Source: Myotis daubentonii (lineage: Eukaryota > Chordata > Mammalia > Chiroptera > Vespertilionidae). From it: a stretch of 64,000 bases of DNA. Made by a program: the position numbers and the translations under genes. The notes under the pieces were generated by a model that saw nothing but the letters and a program-made list of their open reading frames with translations, ran no database searches and was not told where the DNA came from. The DNA is taken from contig NC_081842.1 in NCBI RefSeq assembly GCF_963259705.1, positions 179,121,849-179,185,848 of the forward strand, read 5' to 3'. Positions 33,511 through 43,965 of the stretch are shown one piece after another (position 1 is the first letter of the stretch; every line of letters starts with the position of its first letter).

Positions 33511-34044
33511 ACTGTGATGGATGAATATGAATGAGACACTCACTCTCTTGGATTTAATCAAAAGGCTGAGAAGCCCGGTAATGAGATGTTCAGTAGACTA
33601 AGAAGCAGGGATACAGGTTTCCAGCCAACTTTTGTCGCCTCTTTACTATATGAGATGGAGGATCCCTTCCCTTAGATGTAAAAGAAAAGACTTAGATATG
33701 GCCTCTTATAGGATCTTAGTCTATAGTTCTATGACTCTGTGAAATAGATGTAGATCAATATATGTATTTTTATCTGCTCTTAATAGATGGATATATATAT
33801 CTTAATAGATGGAGATATATATATATATATATATATATAAAATAATTTAGTTTTGTTGTTTTCTCAGAGGCTAAAGGAGACAAACACACACAGTCCCCGA
33901 TTCTCAGTTCTGTGCTTCTGTGCACCTCCCACCATTCTGCCCTGTCTATCCTATCACCTCTCCATACCCTCATCAGCTCCTAAGGGTACATAAACTTCCT
34001 ACTTGTCATCCATAACTAGGAAGGAAGCTTGTTTTTGTGGAGGT
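33511..34044. other. Non-coding stretch with (AT)n
   Basis: Two AT dinucleotide runs lie at 33790-33839 and share the flank TTAATAGATGGA, so one arose as a short duplication. No gene. Confidence 0.6.
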
Positions 34045-34190
34045 AACTCAGACTTTAGAACCAGACAGATAAGGGAATCAAATTCTGGATTCTCTACTTC
34101 ATTGTGATATTTGGCAAGTTACTTACTTCTCAGGCCCCCTTGCCTGTCCAATGGTGTCACAGAGCCTCATAGGAAGGATCAAAGAGGAAG
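34045..34190 (+). mobile_element. MIR SINE fragment
   Basis: GGAGGTAACTCAGACTTTAG, AAATTCTGGATTCTCTACTT and TTGGCAAGTTACTTACTTCT. Confidence 0.6.
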
Positions 34191-34949
34191 CTGTGTCAGG
34201 AAGGTGATAGGTCTTGATAATCCAGATAATTGGGAACTGCTCTGTGCAGAGAAGCACCAGTTGCCTAGTAGATTTTCAGAACACACCTGTTGAGTCAAAT
34301 GGATTTGAATTCCACCCAGTCCCTGGGTTTTACTTGGCCGCTAATGCTTTCAATCTATCACCAGCAGAGTAGGAGATGCAAATGTGAAACTTTGGAACAG
34401 GCTTCCACACATTATAAATCTGGTATTTTTGAGAGTGTGCCTGTGAATAGTGAGCTCAGCTTTTATGTCATGTGCCCAGTATTAATGCAGCCTTGAGTAC
34501 TGAGAGACCATTAGACACTGACCTCCCTGGTGTCTGACAGACAGTGGACATTAGGCTAGTAGTTGTGGGGAGGGGGACGGGTGAGGGAACGTATCCAAAT
34601 TACTCAGGCAGCTTGGAGAGAGACCCAGCCCCAGGTAAGTTGTTTCTAAGTCACAGTTAAAGTGTAAAGAGCTAAAATGGGTAGTTAGTGCCTCGCCCAC
34701 CAGCATTCTTCTTGCATAGGCTGCTCACATGCTTACCTCAGTTCCTACCATCTGGGGCCCCTCCTAAGGGTGACATTGACAGATCAAGGTTATACTTCTC
34801 ATGCCAACTACAGGCAGATTTTCACAGATCCCTGCTGTGAAAGGGAGAGGAGCAAGACAATCCACTGTGTGGATTTGTGTGGTGTGTGTGTGTGTGTATG
34901 AACATTTAAGTTCTAATCTCTTAGCAAATTTCAGTTATATAATAGTGTT
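34191..34949. other. Non-coding stretch, nothing recognised
   Basis: No gene. A GT-rich patch lies near 34876-34900. Confidence 0.5.
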
Positions 34950-35133
34950 ATCAACTATAGTTATCATGTTATGCATTAGATCCTCAAATCTTATTCATTT
35001 TATCACTGAAATGAAACTCTGTATACTTTTACTAACCTCTTCCTGTTTCCTTCAACCCCCCTCTCCCAACTTCAACCCCTGGGAACCATTTTTCTTCTCT
35101 CTCTCTGTCTCTCTCTCTCTCTGTCTCTCTCTG

Positions 35134-35185
<52 letters not shown>

Positions 35186-35480
35186 CACATAAGTGATACC
35201 ATGCAGTATTTATCTTCTCTGTTTGGCTTATTTTATTAGCACAATGCCCTCAAGGTCCATTTATGTTGTCACAAATGGCAGGATTTTCTTTTTTATGAAT
35301 AATATCCTATTGAATGATAGATAGATAGACAGACAGATATAGATATAAACCACATCTCTTTATTCATTCATCTGTTGATAGACCATATCTTGGTTGTTTC
35401 CATATCTTGGTTGTTGTGACTAAGGCTGCAATGATCATGGGAGTGCAAGTATCTCTTCCATATCCTGTTTTAGGACAGCC
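34950..35480 (-). mobile_element. L1 LINE 3' region, inverted relative to ORF2 piece
   Basis: CCTCAAGGTCCATTTATGTT, ATGAATAATATCCTATTGAA and GACTAAGGCTGCAATGATCA match the complement of the L1M 3' region. A TC array at 35097-35182 interrupts it. The adjacent ORF2 relic is in the opposite orientation, the pattern made by twin-primed L1 integration. Confidence 0.65.
35097..35182 (+). repeat. (TC)n microsatellite with TGTC interruptions
   Basis: About 40 TC units with several TGTC steps. Serine/leucine-only frames through it are artefacts. Confidence 0.93.
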
Positions 35481-35492
35481 ACATGCAAAAGA

Positions 35493-35708
35493 ATGAAAGT
35501 TGGCCTCTATCTTACATCATACACAAAAATCAATTCAGAATGGATTAAAGACTTGAAAGTAAAACCAGAAACTATAAAGCTTTTAGAAGAAAACATAGGG
35601 GGTAAGCTCCTTGACATCGGTCTCGGTAATGATTTTTTGGATCTGACACCAAAGCAAAGGCAACAAAAGCAAAAACAGATAATCTTGGTTTTAAACCAAT
35701 ATTTTTAA
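35493..35708 (+). pseudogene. LINE-1 ORF2 C-terminal fragment
   Basis: A 71-codon open piece matches the end of L1 ORF2p, the reverse transcriptase/endonuclease protein. It shows LYLTSYTKINSEWIKDLKVK at residues 5-24, KLLEENIGGKLLDIGLGNDF at 29-48 and a TPKQ block. No catalytic domain is included. Being only the tail of a much longer protein, it is a dead relic. The 5' boundary near 35480 is where the orientation switches relative to the left L1 piece. Confidence 0.85.
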
Positions 35709-36915
35709 AGAGATGGGCCCTTCCAAATGAATAGTCACGGAACTGCTGTGTCACTTTCTCATGCTCTGAAAGGCTCAGGGCTCAAGCTGAACCTCAAAGC
35801 GTCTCCTGTCCCCAGCCTGCGACTTGTTTGAGGAGGCTCCGAAGTATCAGGAGGCTGGTGTGTTCCTTCCCTCTTTTCTTGATATCCTGACAGGAGGGTT
35901 GGCTCTGCCTAGGGAAGGGGAGGCTCAGGGAAGCTGTTCCAAGAGGGCCCTTTGAGGCCTTTCTTTCTTTCTAGCAAGTTCTGTGGGAAAGACTGAGCTG
36001 ACTTCATTCCAGGACCAACTCAGTCTGATGCTTGGAAGCTCTTTTCATAGAGACACAGAGTGGTAGAGGGTAGAGGGATCCTAGATAGTCAAGTTCAGGG
36101 TTTCAGGAACACCCCTGGCTCCTCATGGGGACAGCCTGCCCCCTTCTTCTTCTTCCATTTGAGATCATTTAGTGGCCTCTCCCCCATTGGGGCTGATAGT
36201 ATTGTCCTACAGCAGCTTCATCTCTCTGTATTCCCTCACTCCTATAGTTTTCTCATCTACACAATGGGCTGAGTGTAACTGACTCACTTACCTTTTGGAG
36301 GACAGCAGGAGAGAATGTACTTAAGCCTACGAAAAGTCTCAAGTGATATATAAATATTATTAGAATGTTATTAGAATTATCATTGTACTCCATTTATAGA
36401 GAGTTCTTGAAAGAATGAAATGACTTCTATAAACTAGGAATTGAATTCAGCCCAGGATAAAATACACTGAATTTCAACTGGTACTAAATTAAAATTCCTG
36501 TTTTAAGTATTGTACTAATTAAAAAACAAATAAATGAGCAAAACCTACTCAACACAATGAATCCAAGCATAATAATGCTGAATCTCTGTGCTGTTTATTT
36601 CAATGTCATTGAATTTTCTCCTGAATGTACCTTGAGCTAGTTAATGTCATTTAATACAAGCCCATAATACAATCATTCTATACTACTTTCAGTTTTTATT
36701 TTTTGTTACTACAGAAGTACACCAGAAAAATGAGACAGCCAGGTCTGAGTCCCCCTTGATTCAAATATTATAATAGTAGGACTAGAAATAATAATAATAA
36801 AACAATGGCAGAGGGTGTCTAGTTCCAGACCCACTTTTATCATATTGTCAGCCTCATATGACAGTGGGGCCCATGTTCTCTCTGACTATTTAGTATGGGT
36901 TGCACACATTGCTAA
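35709..36915. other. Non-coding stretch, nothing recognised
   Basis: AT-rich from 36280 on. No gene or confident repeat. Confidence 0.5.
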
Positions 36916-37348
36916 TCTATACTAATAATAGAGTAATATGCAAATTGTCCAGGACACCGTCATAGTAACAGTAACGACCAAACAGAAGGCTGCGAGGGGC
37001 AAGCAGGCCAGCAGGGGGGTTAGTGAGGGATGACGAAACAACTGAACAGCAGGTGGTGTGGGGCAACCAGGCTGGCAGGGGGGAAGTTGGGGGCAACCAG
37101 GCCTGCTGGGGAAGGCAGTTGGGGGCAAGATCAGGCTGTCAGGGGAGGGAAGTTGGGGGTGATCAGGCCAGTAGGGGACGGCAGTTGGGGGCGATCGGGC
37201 TGGCAGGGGTGGGCAGTTGGGGGTGATTGGGCTTGCAAGGGAGCAGTTAGGTGTCAATCAGGCTGGCAGGGGAGTGGTTAGGGGGCGATCAGGCTGGCAG
37301 GCAGGCAGGCAAGTGGTTAGGAGCCAGCAGTCCCGGATTGTGAGAGGG

Positions 37349-37491
37349 ATGTCTGACTGCTGGTTTAGGCCTGATCCCACAGAGTGCCTTACTTGCCTCT
37401 GGAATTGGGTGAAGACACTGTCCCAGAGAGTCCAGCCCTGTCCGGGAGCTCATTCTGCACAGGGATCGGGCCTAAACCAGCAGTCAAACAT
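37349..37491. repeat. Helitron internal inverted repeat with long loop
   Basis: The arms at 37349-37378 and 37462-37491 pair at 28 of 30 positions (CTGCTGGTTTAGGC against GCCTAAACCAGCAG). The loop is 83 bp, of which 80 bp match sequence at 39904-39983. As I recall the family, HeliBats usually carry this palindrome with only a short loop. Confidence 0.85.
37380..37459 (+). repeat. 80-bp segment matching 39904-39983
   Basis: CAGAGTGCCTT..CATTCTGCA. It aligns gap-free with the downstream segment at 74 of 80 bases (92.5%) in the same orientation. Confidence 0.93.
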
Positions 37492-37599
37492 CCCCCAAGG
37501 GGTCCCAGATTGGAGAGGGTGTAGGCCGTGCTGAGGGACACCCCTCTCCCCCATGCATGAATTTCATGAACTGGACCTCTAGTTACTCTATATGAATAA

Positions 37600-37790
37600 C
37601 CTCATTTGATCTCACTGGACCTTCAGGTTAGTGAACCTGTGAGGAAGATGCCATTATTACTCCTATTATATAGATAAGGAAGATAAAACTCAGAGAGGTA
37701 AAGACACTTGCCTTAACACACACAGTGAGCAAGTGGCAGGTCTCATCCAACACCACAGTACACAGTCTTAAACAACTATGCTAAACTGCT
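37600..37790 (-). mobile_element. MIR SINE
   Basis: Reversed MIR: AACCTCATTTGATCTCACTG, TTATATAGATAAGGAAGAT and CACAGTGAGCAAGTGGCAGG. Confidence 0.75.
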
Positions 37791-38085
37791 TCCTTGCATA
37801 AAATATGAGAAAATTCCAAGCAGAAATCAGGTTTCCAATATTTAATCATTCATCTGGTAATTCTAATCTCGATCCCATTGCCTATAATTAATCAAAAATA
37901 TGTAAAGTCAGAAGAGTAGATATCCCAGTGTTATTCAGGTAGACATGTGTCTTGGTAAAGCATAATCATCTAGACACAGGTAGCGCCTCATCTCTCTAAC
38001 ATGATGTAGCCCCTAATTCATTACTGAAGCTCAGCCCAGTGTAGCGGCTGATGTTGATCATGAGGACCTGACTTCTTAAACCATA
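37791..38085. other. Non-coding stretch, nothing recognised
   Basis: No gene or repeat seen. Confidence 0.5.
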
Positions 38086-38214
38086 CAGAGTGGGGCAAAA
38101 GTAGGTTTACAGTTGTGAGTATGCAAAACAGAGTTTATTCTTGTATTGTTATTTATTAATTAGTATATTACTTTTCTATACAAACAACTGTAAACCTACC
38201 TTTGCCCCACCCTG
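38086..38214. mobile_element. Mariner MITE
   Basis: A 129-bp element with about 30-bp terminal inverted repeats (CAGaGTGGGGCAAAAGTAGG against CCTACcTTTGCCCCACCCTG). TA lies on the left (38084-38085) and CA on the right, a decayed TA. The interior is AT-rich and non-coding. Confidence 0.88.
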
Positions 38215-38267
38215 CATTTAAGGAAGCAGGGGTGAGAATAACATTGTAGAAAGAACGTTGCGTTTTT

Positions 38268-38578
38268 TTTTTGTTTTTTTTTTATGAGATTAAAGCATTT
38301 ATTCTTTGCATTGCTATCTTTTTTTTTCTTTTTTTTATTATTATTAGTTAAGGTATTATAAATGTGTCCTCATCCCCCCCATTAACCCCCAACCTCCCCC
38401 CCCCACACAAACTCATGCTCCCATCCCCCCGTTGTCCATGTCCATTGGTTTGGCTTATATACATGTATACAAGTCTTTCTGTTGATCTCTTCCCCTTACC
38501 CCCGCCCTCCCCTACTTTCCTTCTGGGGATTGATAGCCTGATAGAGAACAACATAGACTGATGAAAAGGGACAGACCC
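38268..38578 (-). mobile_element. Recent 5'-truncated L1 insertion
   Basis: A perfect 18-bp target duplication AAAGAACGTTGCGTTTTT flanks it (38250-38267 and 38579-38596). The left end is a T-rich stretch, the poly(A) tail in minus orientation. The interior is C-rich L1 3'-UTR-like text (AACCCCCAACCTCCCCCCCC). The intact long duplication points to a young insertion. Confidence 0.85.
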
Positions 38579-38739
38579 AAAGAACGTTGCGTTTTTAACG
38601 TTAACATTTTAGAGTGCTGATGTTAACATCTGTCATTGCTAACATCCAGTTCATGCATCTATAAAAACAAGGTCTTATAGGTATTATACATAGACATCTA
38701 GGTAATACAGCAGGTTCTCAATGTCACTTCATTATAATG

Positions 38740-39035
38740 TTGATGAGAAACAAAAAATGGATTGCTGGCCGGGCCACTGTCTGCGTGGAGTTTGCACGTT
38801 CTGCCCATACCTACATGTGGGTTTCTCCCGGGCACTCTTGTTTTCCTCCTGAATCCCTGAGATGTGATGCTAGGTGCATTGGTGGCTCTAAATTGCCCGG
38901 GGATGAGTATGGGTGTGGCTGTGAGTGGCCCTGCAATGAAACGGAAGGGCACCCTGTCTGGAGTGGGTTCCCGTCCTGTGCCCTGAACTGACAGGCTCTG
39001 GCCACCTGAAACCCTGAACTGGGATAAGTGGGTTG
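38740..39035. repeat. Unusual ancient vertebrate-type repeat
   Basis: The order GTGGAGTTTGCACGTTCTGC, ACATGTGGGTTTCTCCCGGG, GTGCATTGGTGGCTCTAAAT, AACGGAAGGGCACCCTGTCT and CCTGAACTGGGATAAGTGGG follows a repeat core familiar to me from fish and other vertebrate genomes. I cannot name the family. Confidence 0.5.
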
Positions 39036-39577
39036 GAGAAAAATGATCCCACTTGTTTTTATTCCAGCTTTCTTAAAGGTACATATGGTTCACATTTATT
39101 TCAATGTTTAATATTAGAAGTGTTTTAGGTCTTTATTTAGAATTTTGTTGGTGTTTTGCGACTAGAAATATGCCGTAGGAATTTAACTCTTGTTTATTTC
39201 AATAGGCTTATGGGAAAATTGGTTTTGTTATACATCATTTCGCTTAAAGTCACGATTTCCAAGAACCTGTCCATGGCGTTGAGTGGGGACTTACTGTTTA
39301 TGTAATCTGATAGCAGCCTCTTTATTCCCCGTGCTGTTTATGTGCATCCCAGAGCTGATTGCTACGGGCTACAGGGTGATGCCACACGAACACATACACA
39401 CAGACAAATATATACATAGGCCCACACACTCACACATCTATACACATATGTCTGTATATTCACAGAAACTGAGATGCTGAGATGACAAGTCACTATGAAA
39501 ACCTAAATGCTTGCACTACATATTTTAAAATAGTCTATGGCATTTCTATCACTCATGTGATATTCATGACACCAAGT

Positions 39578-39610
<33 letters not shown>

Positions 39611-39903
39611 GCACACGGCTTCATGTATTAAAGTGGGAAGAGAAAGGAGCTTGGCAGATCTGAGCCAAAACCCTGGACCCACCCCTTACTAGCTGGGTCA
39701 CCTTGCTGAGTTTATTGGACCCCACTAAGTTCCTGTGAATGAGGTTTTCAGAGTTTTGGAGGGGCTGCTTATCCTGCATGAGGATAAGAGGAGGGATCTT
39801 CCATTTTTATAGAGGAGCTTCCACTCTATCCCCAGGAAAGCAAAAGTGGAAGCAGAAAACTCCTGGTCTCTCTTCACTTGCTCCTTCATGTATCCCAAAG
39901 GAC
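39036..39903. other. Non-coding stretch with (GT)n
   Basis: A GT dinucleotide run of about 15 units lies at 39577-39606. No gene seen. Confidence 0.6.
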
Positions 39904-39983
39904 CAGAGTGCCTTGCTTGCCTCCAGAGTTGGGTGAAGACACTGTCCCAGAGGGTCCAGCCCTGTCTGGGAGCTCATTCTGCA
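39904..39983 (+). repeat. 80-bp segment shared with Helitron at 37380
   Basis: This is the likely donor, or the shared relative, of the segment in the Helitron palindrome loop. The matching stops sharply at both ends, and no Helitron hallmarks flank this copy. Confidence 0.9.
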
Positions 39984-40160
39984 TCTGCTGGAATACAGGA
40001 CCCCTTTGTGCAGAAGGTCCCTCTTCAAGGGGGATGTTGTAGAAAGTTTGATTCTGGTCTCAGGCCGGCATTTTCCCCAATCCAGCTTCATCGGCAACAG
40101 AGCAGAGAGTTTGTTCTCTATGTGGCTGACTTTTGTATGGATCTCTCAGCTGGTTCTGGA

Positions 40161-40218
40161 CTTGGAGGTGTGGCAGGGAGTTGGTGATGCTTGGAGGTGT
40201 GGCAGGGAGTTAGTGATC
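40161..40218 (+). repeat. 29-bp tandem duplication
   Basis: Two adjacent 29-bp units (CTTGGAGGTGTGGCAGGGAG, then TTgGTGATg and TTaGTGATc) differ at two positions. Confidence 0.9.
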
Positions 40219-41779
40219 GCCTTTAGCACTCCAACATTCATAGGGCTGATGTGATGGTTAAAACGAGCGTGTGGATATTAAGAAACCAGCACAGGGTGTG
40301 TCACAGGGTAGATGTTGGGTGACTGCCAGACTTCTGGTTTCCCCTCCCGTGTATGACTGCAAACTGAACATGGCCCAGCCTACATTTGTCAAATGTCTCT
40401 CCCTCTCCTTCCCCAGCACTTAGCACAGGATCTCAGGTGTGAGTTGAAGAAGACTCTTAAGAGTCAGAAGAGACTTAACATATCAATTAGTCAAATGTCC
40501 TCATTTTCCAGATGGGAACCTCATTGAGGACCAGAGATGCTAAATACCTTTCCTGAGATAGCACAGCTAGTAAGGACACAGCGGGGGCTTTTGTCATTCA
40601 ACACTGAATGATTTCACAGAACAAAGGGACTATAGCTTCTAAAGAGGGTAAATTAAAGGATGCAAAAACCTGAGAACTTTGTCAAGGTAAAATGTTTTCA
40701 TTTTGATAGAAGAAGAGAACTCCCAAAATACTTTTCTTTTGACCTGCTTAGCTATTATTCATCTCCCTCTCACCTTGCCCTCATCACAATTTCTTCTGTT
40801 TAGAAAATCCTATAATCGTTTATCATTCTATCTGTGGCTCTGGTTTCCAAGTTGTTCTCAGGTGCAGCTGGGACTTGAGGAAACATGCCCAGGAAGGCTC
40901 AGAGAAATGACAGGACCATATTCTCCCTGGACCTTACCTCCCTAAATGTCTTCACACATCCTAATCCACCTGGGGAAACACAGCTGAGGAAGTGGAAGAG
41001 TGATGGGCACTTTTCCACCCTCCTGGAGTCCTTTCTCCAAGGCGTACGTGATGTCATGGTGATGACTTGCCCTCATGGAGAGACATTTGACAAATGCAGG
41101 CTGGGCCATTGGTGATGGTTACCAATCCGTGACCATATTGAATGTGCACAGTTCCTCCTGCACCAGATGAATTGTATTATAAAGGCATGATCTCATTCAC
41201 CTTAAGAATATCTCAGAAATGTAATAGAAAGGCAGACATTTCTATTCTCATTTTGTACACAGGGAAGCAGAATGAAGAGAAATCAGGAGATTTCAAGATG
41301 AGCTAACTTCTGTCATTCACTGCACTTGCCTAGTCCTGGAATATCCTCTTCCCTTTTTCTCCTCCTGGAAAGCTCCTATTCAAAACCAGCTCCTGGATAC
41401 AACTTACGTCCTCTTTGGTGTTCTCATGGCAATTTCTGTGTTGTATCCGGCACAATGTTTAAGTTGCTGTGCTTTAAATCCATCATTGATATGTTTCTCT
41501 TTCAGAAATGCGTTTGTCCTTATTAATGGTCACAAAAATTTTATCATCCATTTTTATGGAGAAACCCATAAAACTCAGAGAGGGTCCATGTCTTACTCAA
41601 GATCCCCAGGGCAGTGAGTGATGGGACCAATTCTTGAACTCAGGGCAGGCAGCCTCAAGCCCAGTCTCTCTACCTCAGTGTGAAACTGCCTTTTTAATAA
41701 CAAAAGATCCAGATGTGAGAATGCATTTCACCCTTAGCTAATTCCTAATACCAATAACTAATTACTAGCGCCAATTGAT
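40219..41779. other. Non-coding stretch with worn MIR and L2 pieces
   Basis: A MIR-like piece at 40480-40600 (CATTTTCCAGATGGGAACCT) and an L2-like piece at 41310-41480 (GCCTAGTCCTGGAATATCCT). No gene seen. Confidence 0.5.
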
Positions 41780-41985
41780 AGAACGCTTTATGATTTACTG
41801 AACACTTTTCCATCTACATCATCTTATTCGATCCATATAACGAAAGCTGCAAGGTGGGACTGCTCTAGTGTTAAAGTTTATTGCTGCACAGTTGAGAAAT
41901 GGAGACTCAGAGAAGGGATTTGCCATTCTGCTATTTTGCAAGTTAGCAATTTGCAGGAAATTAAACCCCCATCTCCTAACTCCAA
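41780..41985 (-). mobile_element. MIR SINE
   Basis: Reversed MIR: GATAGAACGCTTTATGATTT, GAGAAATGGAGACTCAGAGA and a CTTTACCAGG end. Confidence 0.6.
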
Positions 41986-42465
41986 ATCCCTTTACCAGGT
42001 TGCAACAATTAATTCAGGTCCACAGTCAATTTAACATGCAATCGTGGCAGAATCTCCTAATAAATAAACTGTGCAGCATACTTAGGGGACTGAGACATAC
42101 TCTTTGCTTCCGAATGTCATCAGTGTCCTCCCATGGCCAGGGCGTGGGACAGTGAACAGCGCTGCTGGGCAGAGTCAAGTAAAAGAATGCTGGGCCTCAG
42201 AATGTGATCAAGAATTTTTCTACTCTAGAGAGCAAGGAAAGTGCTAAAGCTTCAGTTTATTTTGAATATTTTTGTTTGCTTATTTGCCAAATGCAATATC
42301 TTACAGGAAGCTTCTGACACATGCATAACTTGTTGGGACACACCTGTGTCATGTGTGTCATGCGATGCAGTAGCAGAGAATAGACAGCTCACCAGGGCAG
42401 GGCTCCGTTCTCAAGGAATGTACATTTGGGAGGGTGGCAGACATGGACCATTGACTATCATTCAA
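41986..42465. other. Non-coding stretch, nothing recognised
   Basis: No gene or repeat seen. Confidence 0.5.
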
Positions 42466-42479
42466 GACAAGAAGCCCTA

Positions 42480-42734
42480 GTCCTGGCTGATTTTTCTCAG
42501 TGGTTAGAGCACCAGCACACAGACTGAAGGGTTGTGGCTTCAATTCCGATCAATGGCATGCACCTTGGTTGTAGGCTCAATCCCCAGCCCTGGTGGGGGC
42601 ACATGAGGGGGCAACCCATCGATGTGTCTCTCTCACATCGATGTTTCTCTCTCTCTCCCTCATTCCACTCTCTCTAAAGAATCAATGGGGAAAACATATC
42701 CTCAGGTGAGGATTAACAACGACAACAACAAAAA
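42480..42734 (+). mobile_element. Ves SINE
   Basis: The tRNA-like head contains CTCAGTGGTTAGAGC (A-box region) and a degenerate B box. CCATCGATGTGTCTCTCTCA, CACATCGATGTTTCTC and ATCCTCAGGTGAGGATTAAC form the Ves body, followed by an AAC-rich tail. The 14-bp target duplication GACAAgAAGCCCTA (42466-42479) and GACAAgGAGCCCTA (42735-42748) has one mismatch. Confidence 0.93.
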
Positions 42735-42748
42735 GACAAGGAGCCCTA

Positions 42749-43815
42749 CTACCAAAATCCTTGCACCAGCAGTACAAAGAAGGAGTGAGGGGGTGTTTCC
42801 TGATTGGAAACATCCAGCACACTTCAATAGAAAACTGAACCTTTGAGTTGAATCTTTAGGGATGAAGAGGAAATTGAGAAAGAACATGGAAACATCATGA
42901 GCACCATGATAGTTTCTATTGGGCCTGAGGGGATGTTAAATAGCCCTGTTACAACCAGAATAGACGTTTTGAAAGAAAGTGGTGGGAAATGAAGTCTGAA
43001 AAGTAGGGGGCCCTTGAACACCATGCTGCTGTGTTTGGATGTGATCCTACAGACAGTGGGGACTCATGAAAGACTTGGAGTTGGGGCATGACATGACCCA
43101 GCACATGCTTTTGGAAGATCCCCTGGCAGCTCTGATCCCATGGTGTCAATGATCATAACCTGACAAAGAACCTTGCCGTTCAAAGTGGGGAACTAGAAGT
43201 GCTAGTTGATGATCTGAAAAAAAATCAAGGATCCCATTTTCCTACTTGTGTCAAGTCAAATAAATGGAGCCAGATAAACGTGGGGAAAAAATCGAGATAG
43301 TAGCAAAATTGCCTGGAAGCAGAATGTTTTTCAAAGTTCCTAATGAGGTGTCAGTGAACCTAACAAGATGAAACTCCCTACCCTGCACCTAGTGTTTCAC
43401 GGTGTCCTTTTCATCCCGTCATAATTAAGTTGTGAGATTGGAATTATACCCTATCATTAAAGGCGAGGCCAGCCCCCCGGCTCCTGCTTCTCTGAAGGAG
43501 TAATTGTGAAAAGCACCCTCTTCCGTTGCTGCTTCTCTCACGCAGGCCTCCCTTGCATTGCTGCAGGCCACGGCAGCGGCTTAGATTTTGATTAAGAAGA
43601 GCCACGTGGCTCTTCCTCATTGATTTCTGTATTGAATTCCGTCACTCTTCGTTAGAAATTACTATGCTGCTCAAGTTGAAAGGCAAATGTCATAGGCTTT
43701 CTGGTGCCATTGGTTCATTAGCCGAAGGGAAGGGGAGGCAAGGGGAGAGATGCTTGCACATGGGCCCAACAGTGTGGAGCTCACTACATTTGTTGGGACC
43801 CCTTTGATTCTTTCA
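42749..43815. other. Non-coding stretch; old repeat then unique DNA
   Basis: 43010-43150 (GATGTGATCCTACAGACAGT, GGCATGACATGACCCA) belongs to the same old family as 25375. 43420-43700 is repeat-free, dense in unique words and a candidate conserved non-coding segment only by appearance. Confidence 0.4.
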
Positions 43816-43819
43816 GAGC

Positions 43820-43965
43820 ATTACCATGAGACGGAAGCATTGTTCCCATTTGTATGGATATGGAAACTGAGGCTCACAGGGGTTGTAGGCCTAGAATAAG
43901 GTCTGTCAGGCTTATTCCAAATCCATGCTTTTTCCTCTCCAATGTAATAAGGGTGGTGACTAGAT
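43820..43965 (-). mobile_element. MIR SINE fragment
   Basis: CATTTGTATGGATATGGAAA and CTGAGGCTCACAGGGGTTG are reversed MIR words. Confidence 0.6.

Larger units (their letters stand above)
36916..37582 (+). mobile_element. HeliBat Helitron with 80-bp insertion in its palindrome
   Basis: The 5' end TCTATACTAATAATAGAG (host A at 36915) leads to a short 3' hairpin near 37556-37568 and CTAG (37579-37582) followed by T. The interior has an imperfect 33-36-bp array (GGGGgcGATCAGGCTGGCAGG units, 37060-37320) and then a 30-bp inverted repeat whose loop has been expanded. Non-autonomous, with no Rep/helicase frame. Confidence 0.88.

Noticed and set aside
39846..40187. 113-codon frame containing the 80-bp shared segment, considered as a captured exon
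   Set aside because: The matching Helitron segment keeps a similar frame, but that follows from 92% identity. No splice sites or known protein support an exon.
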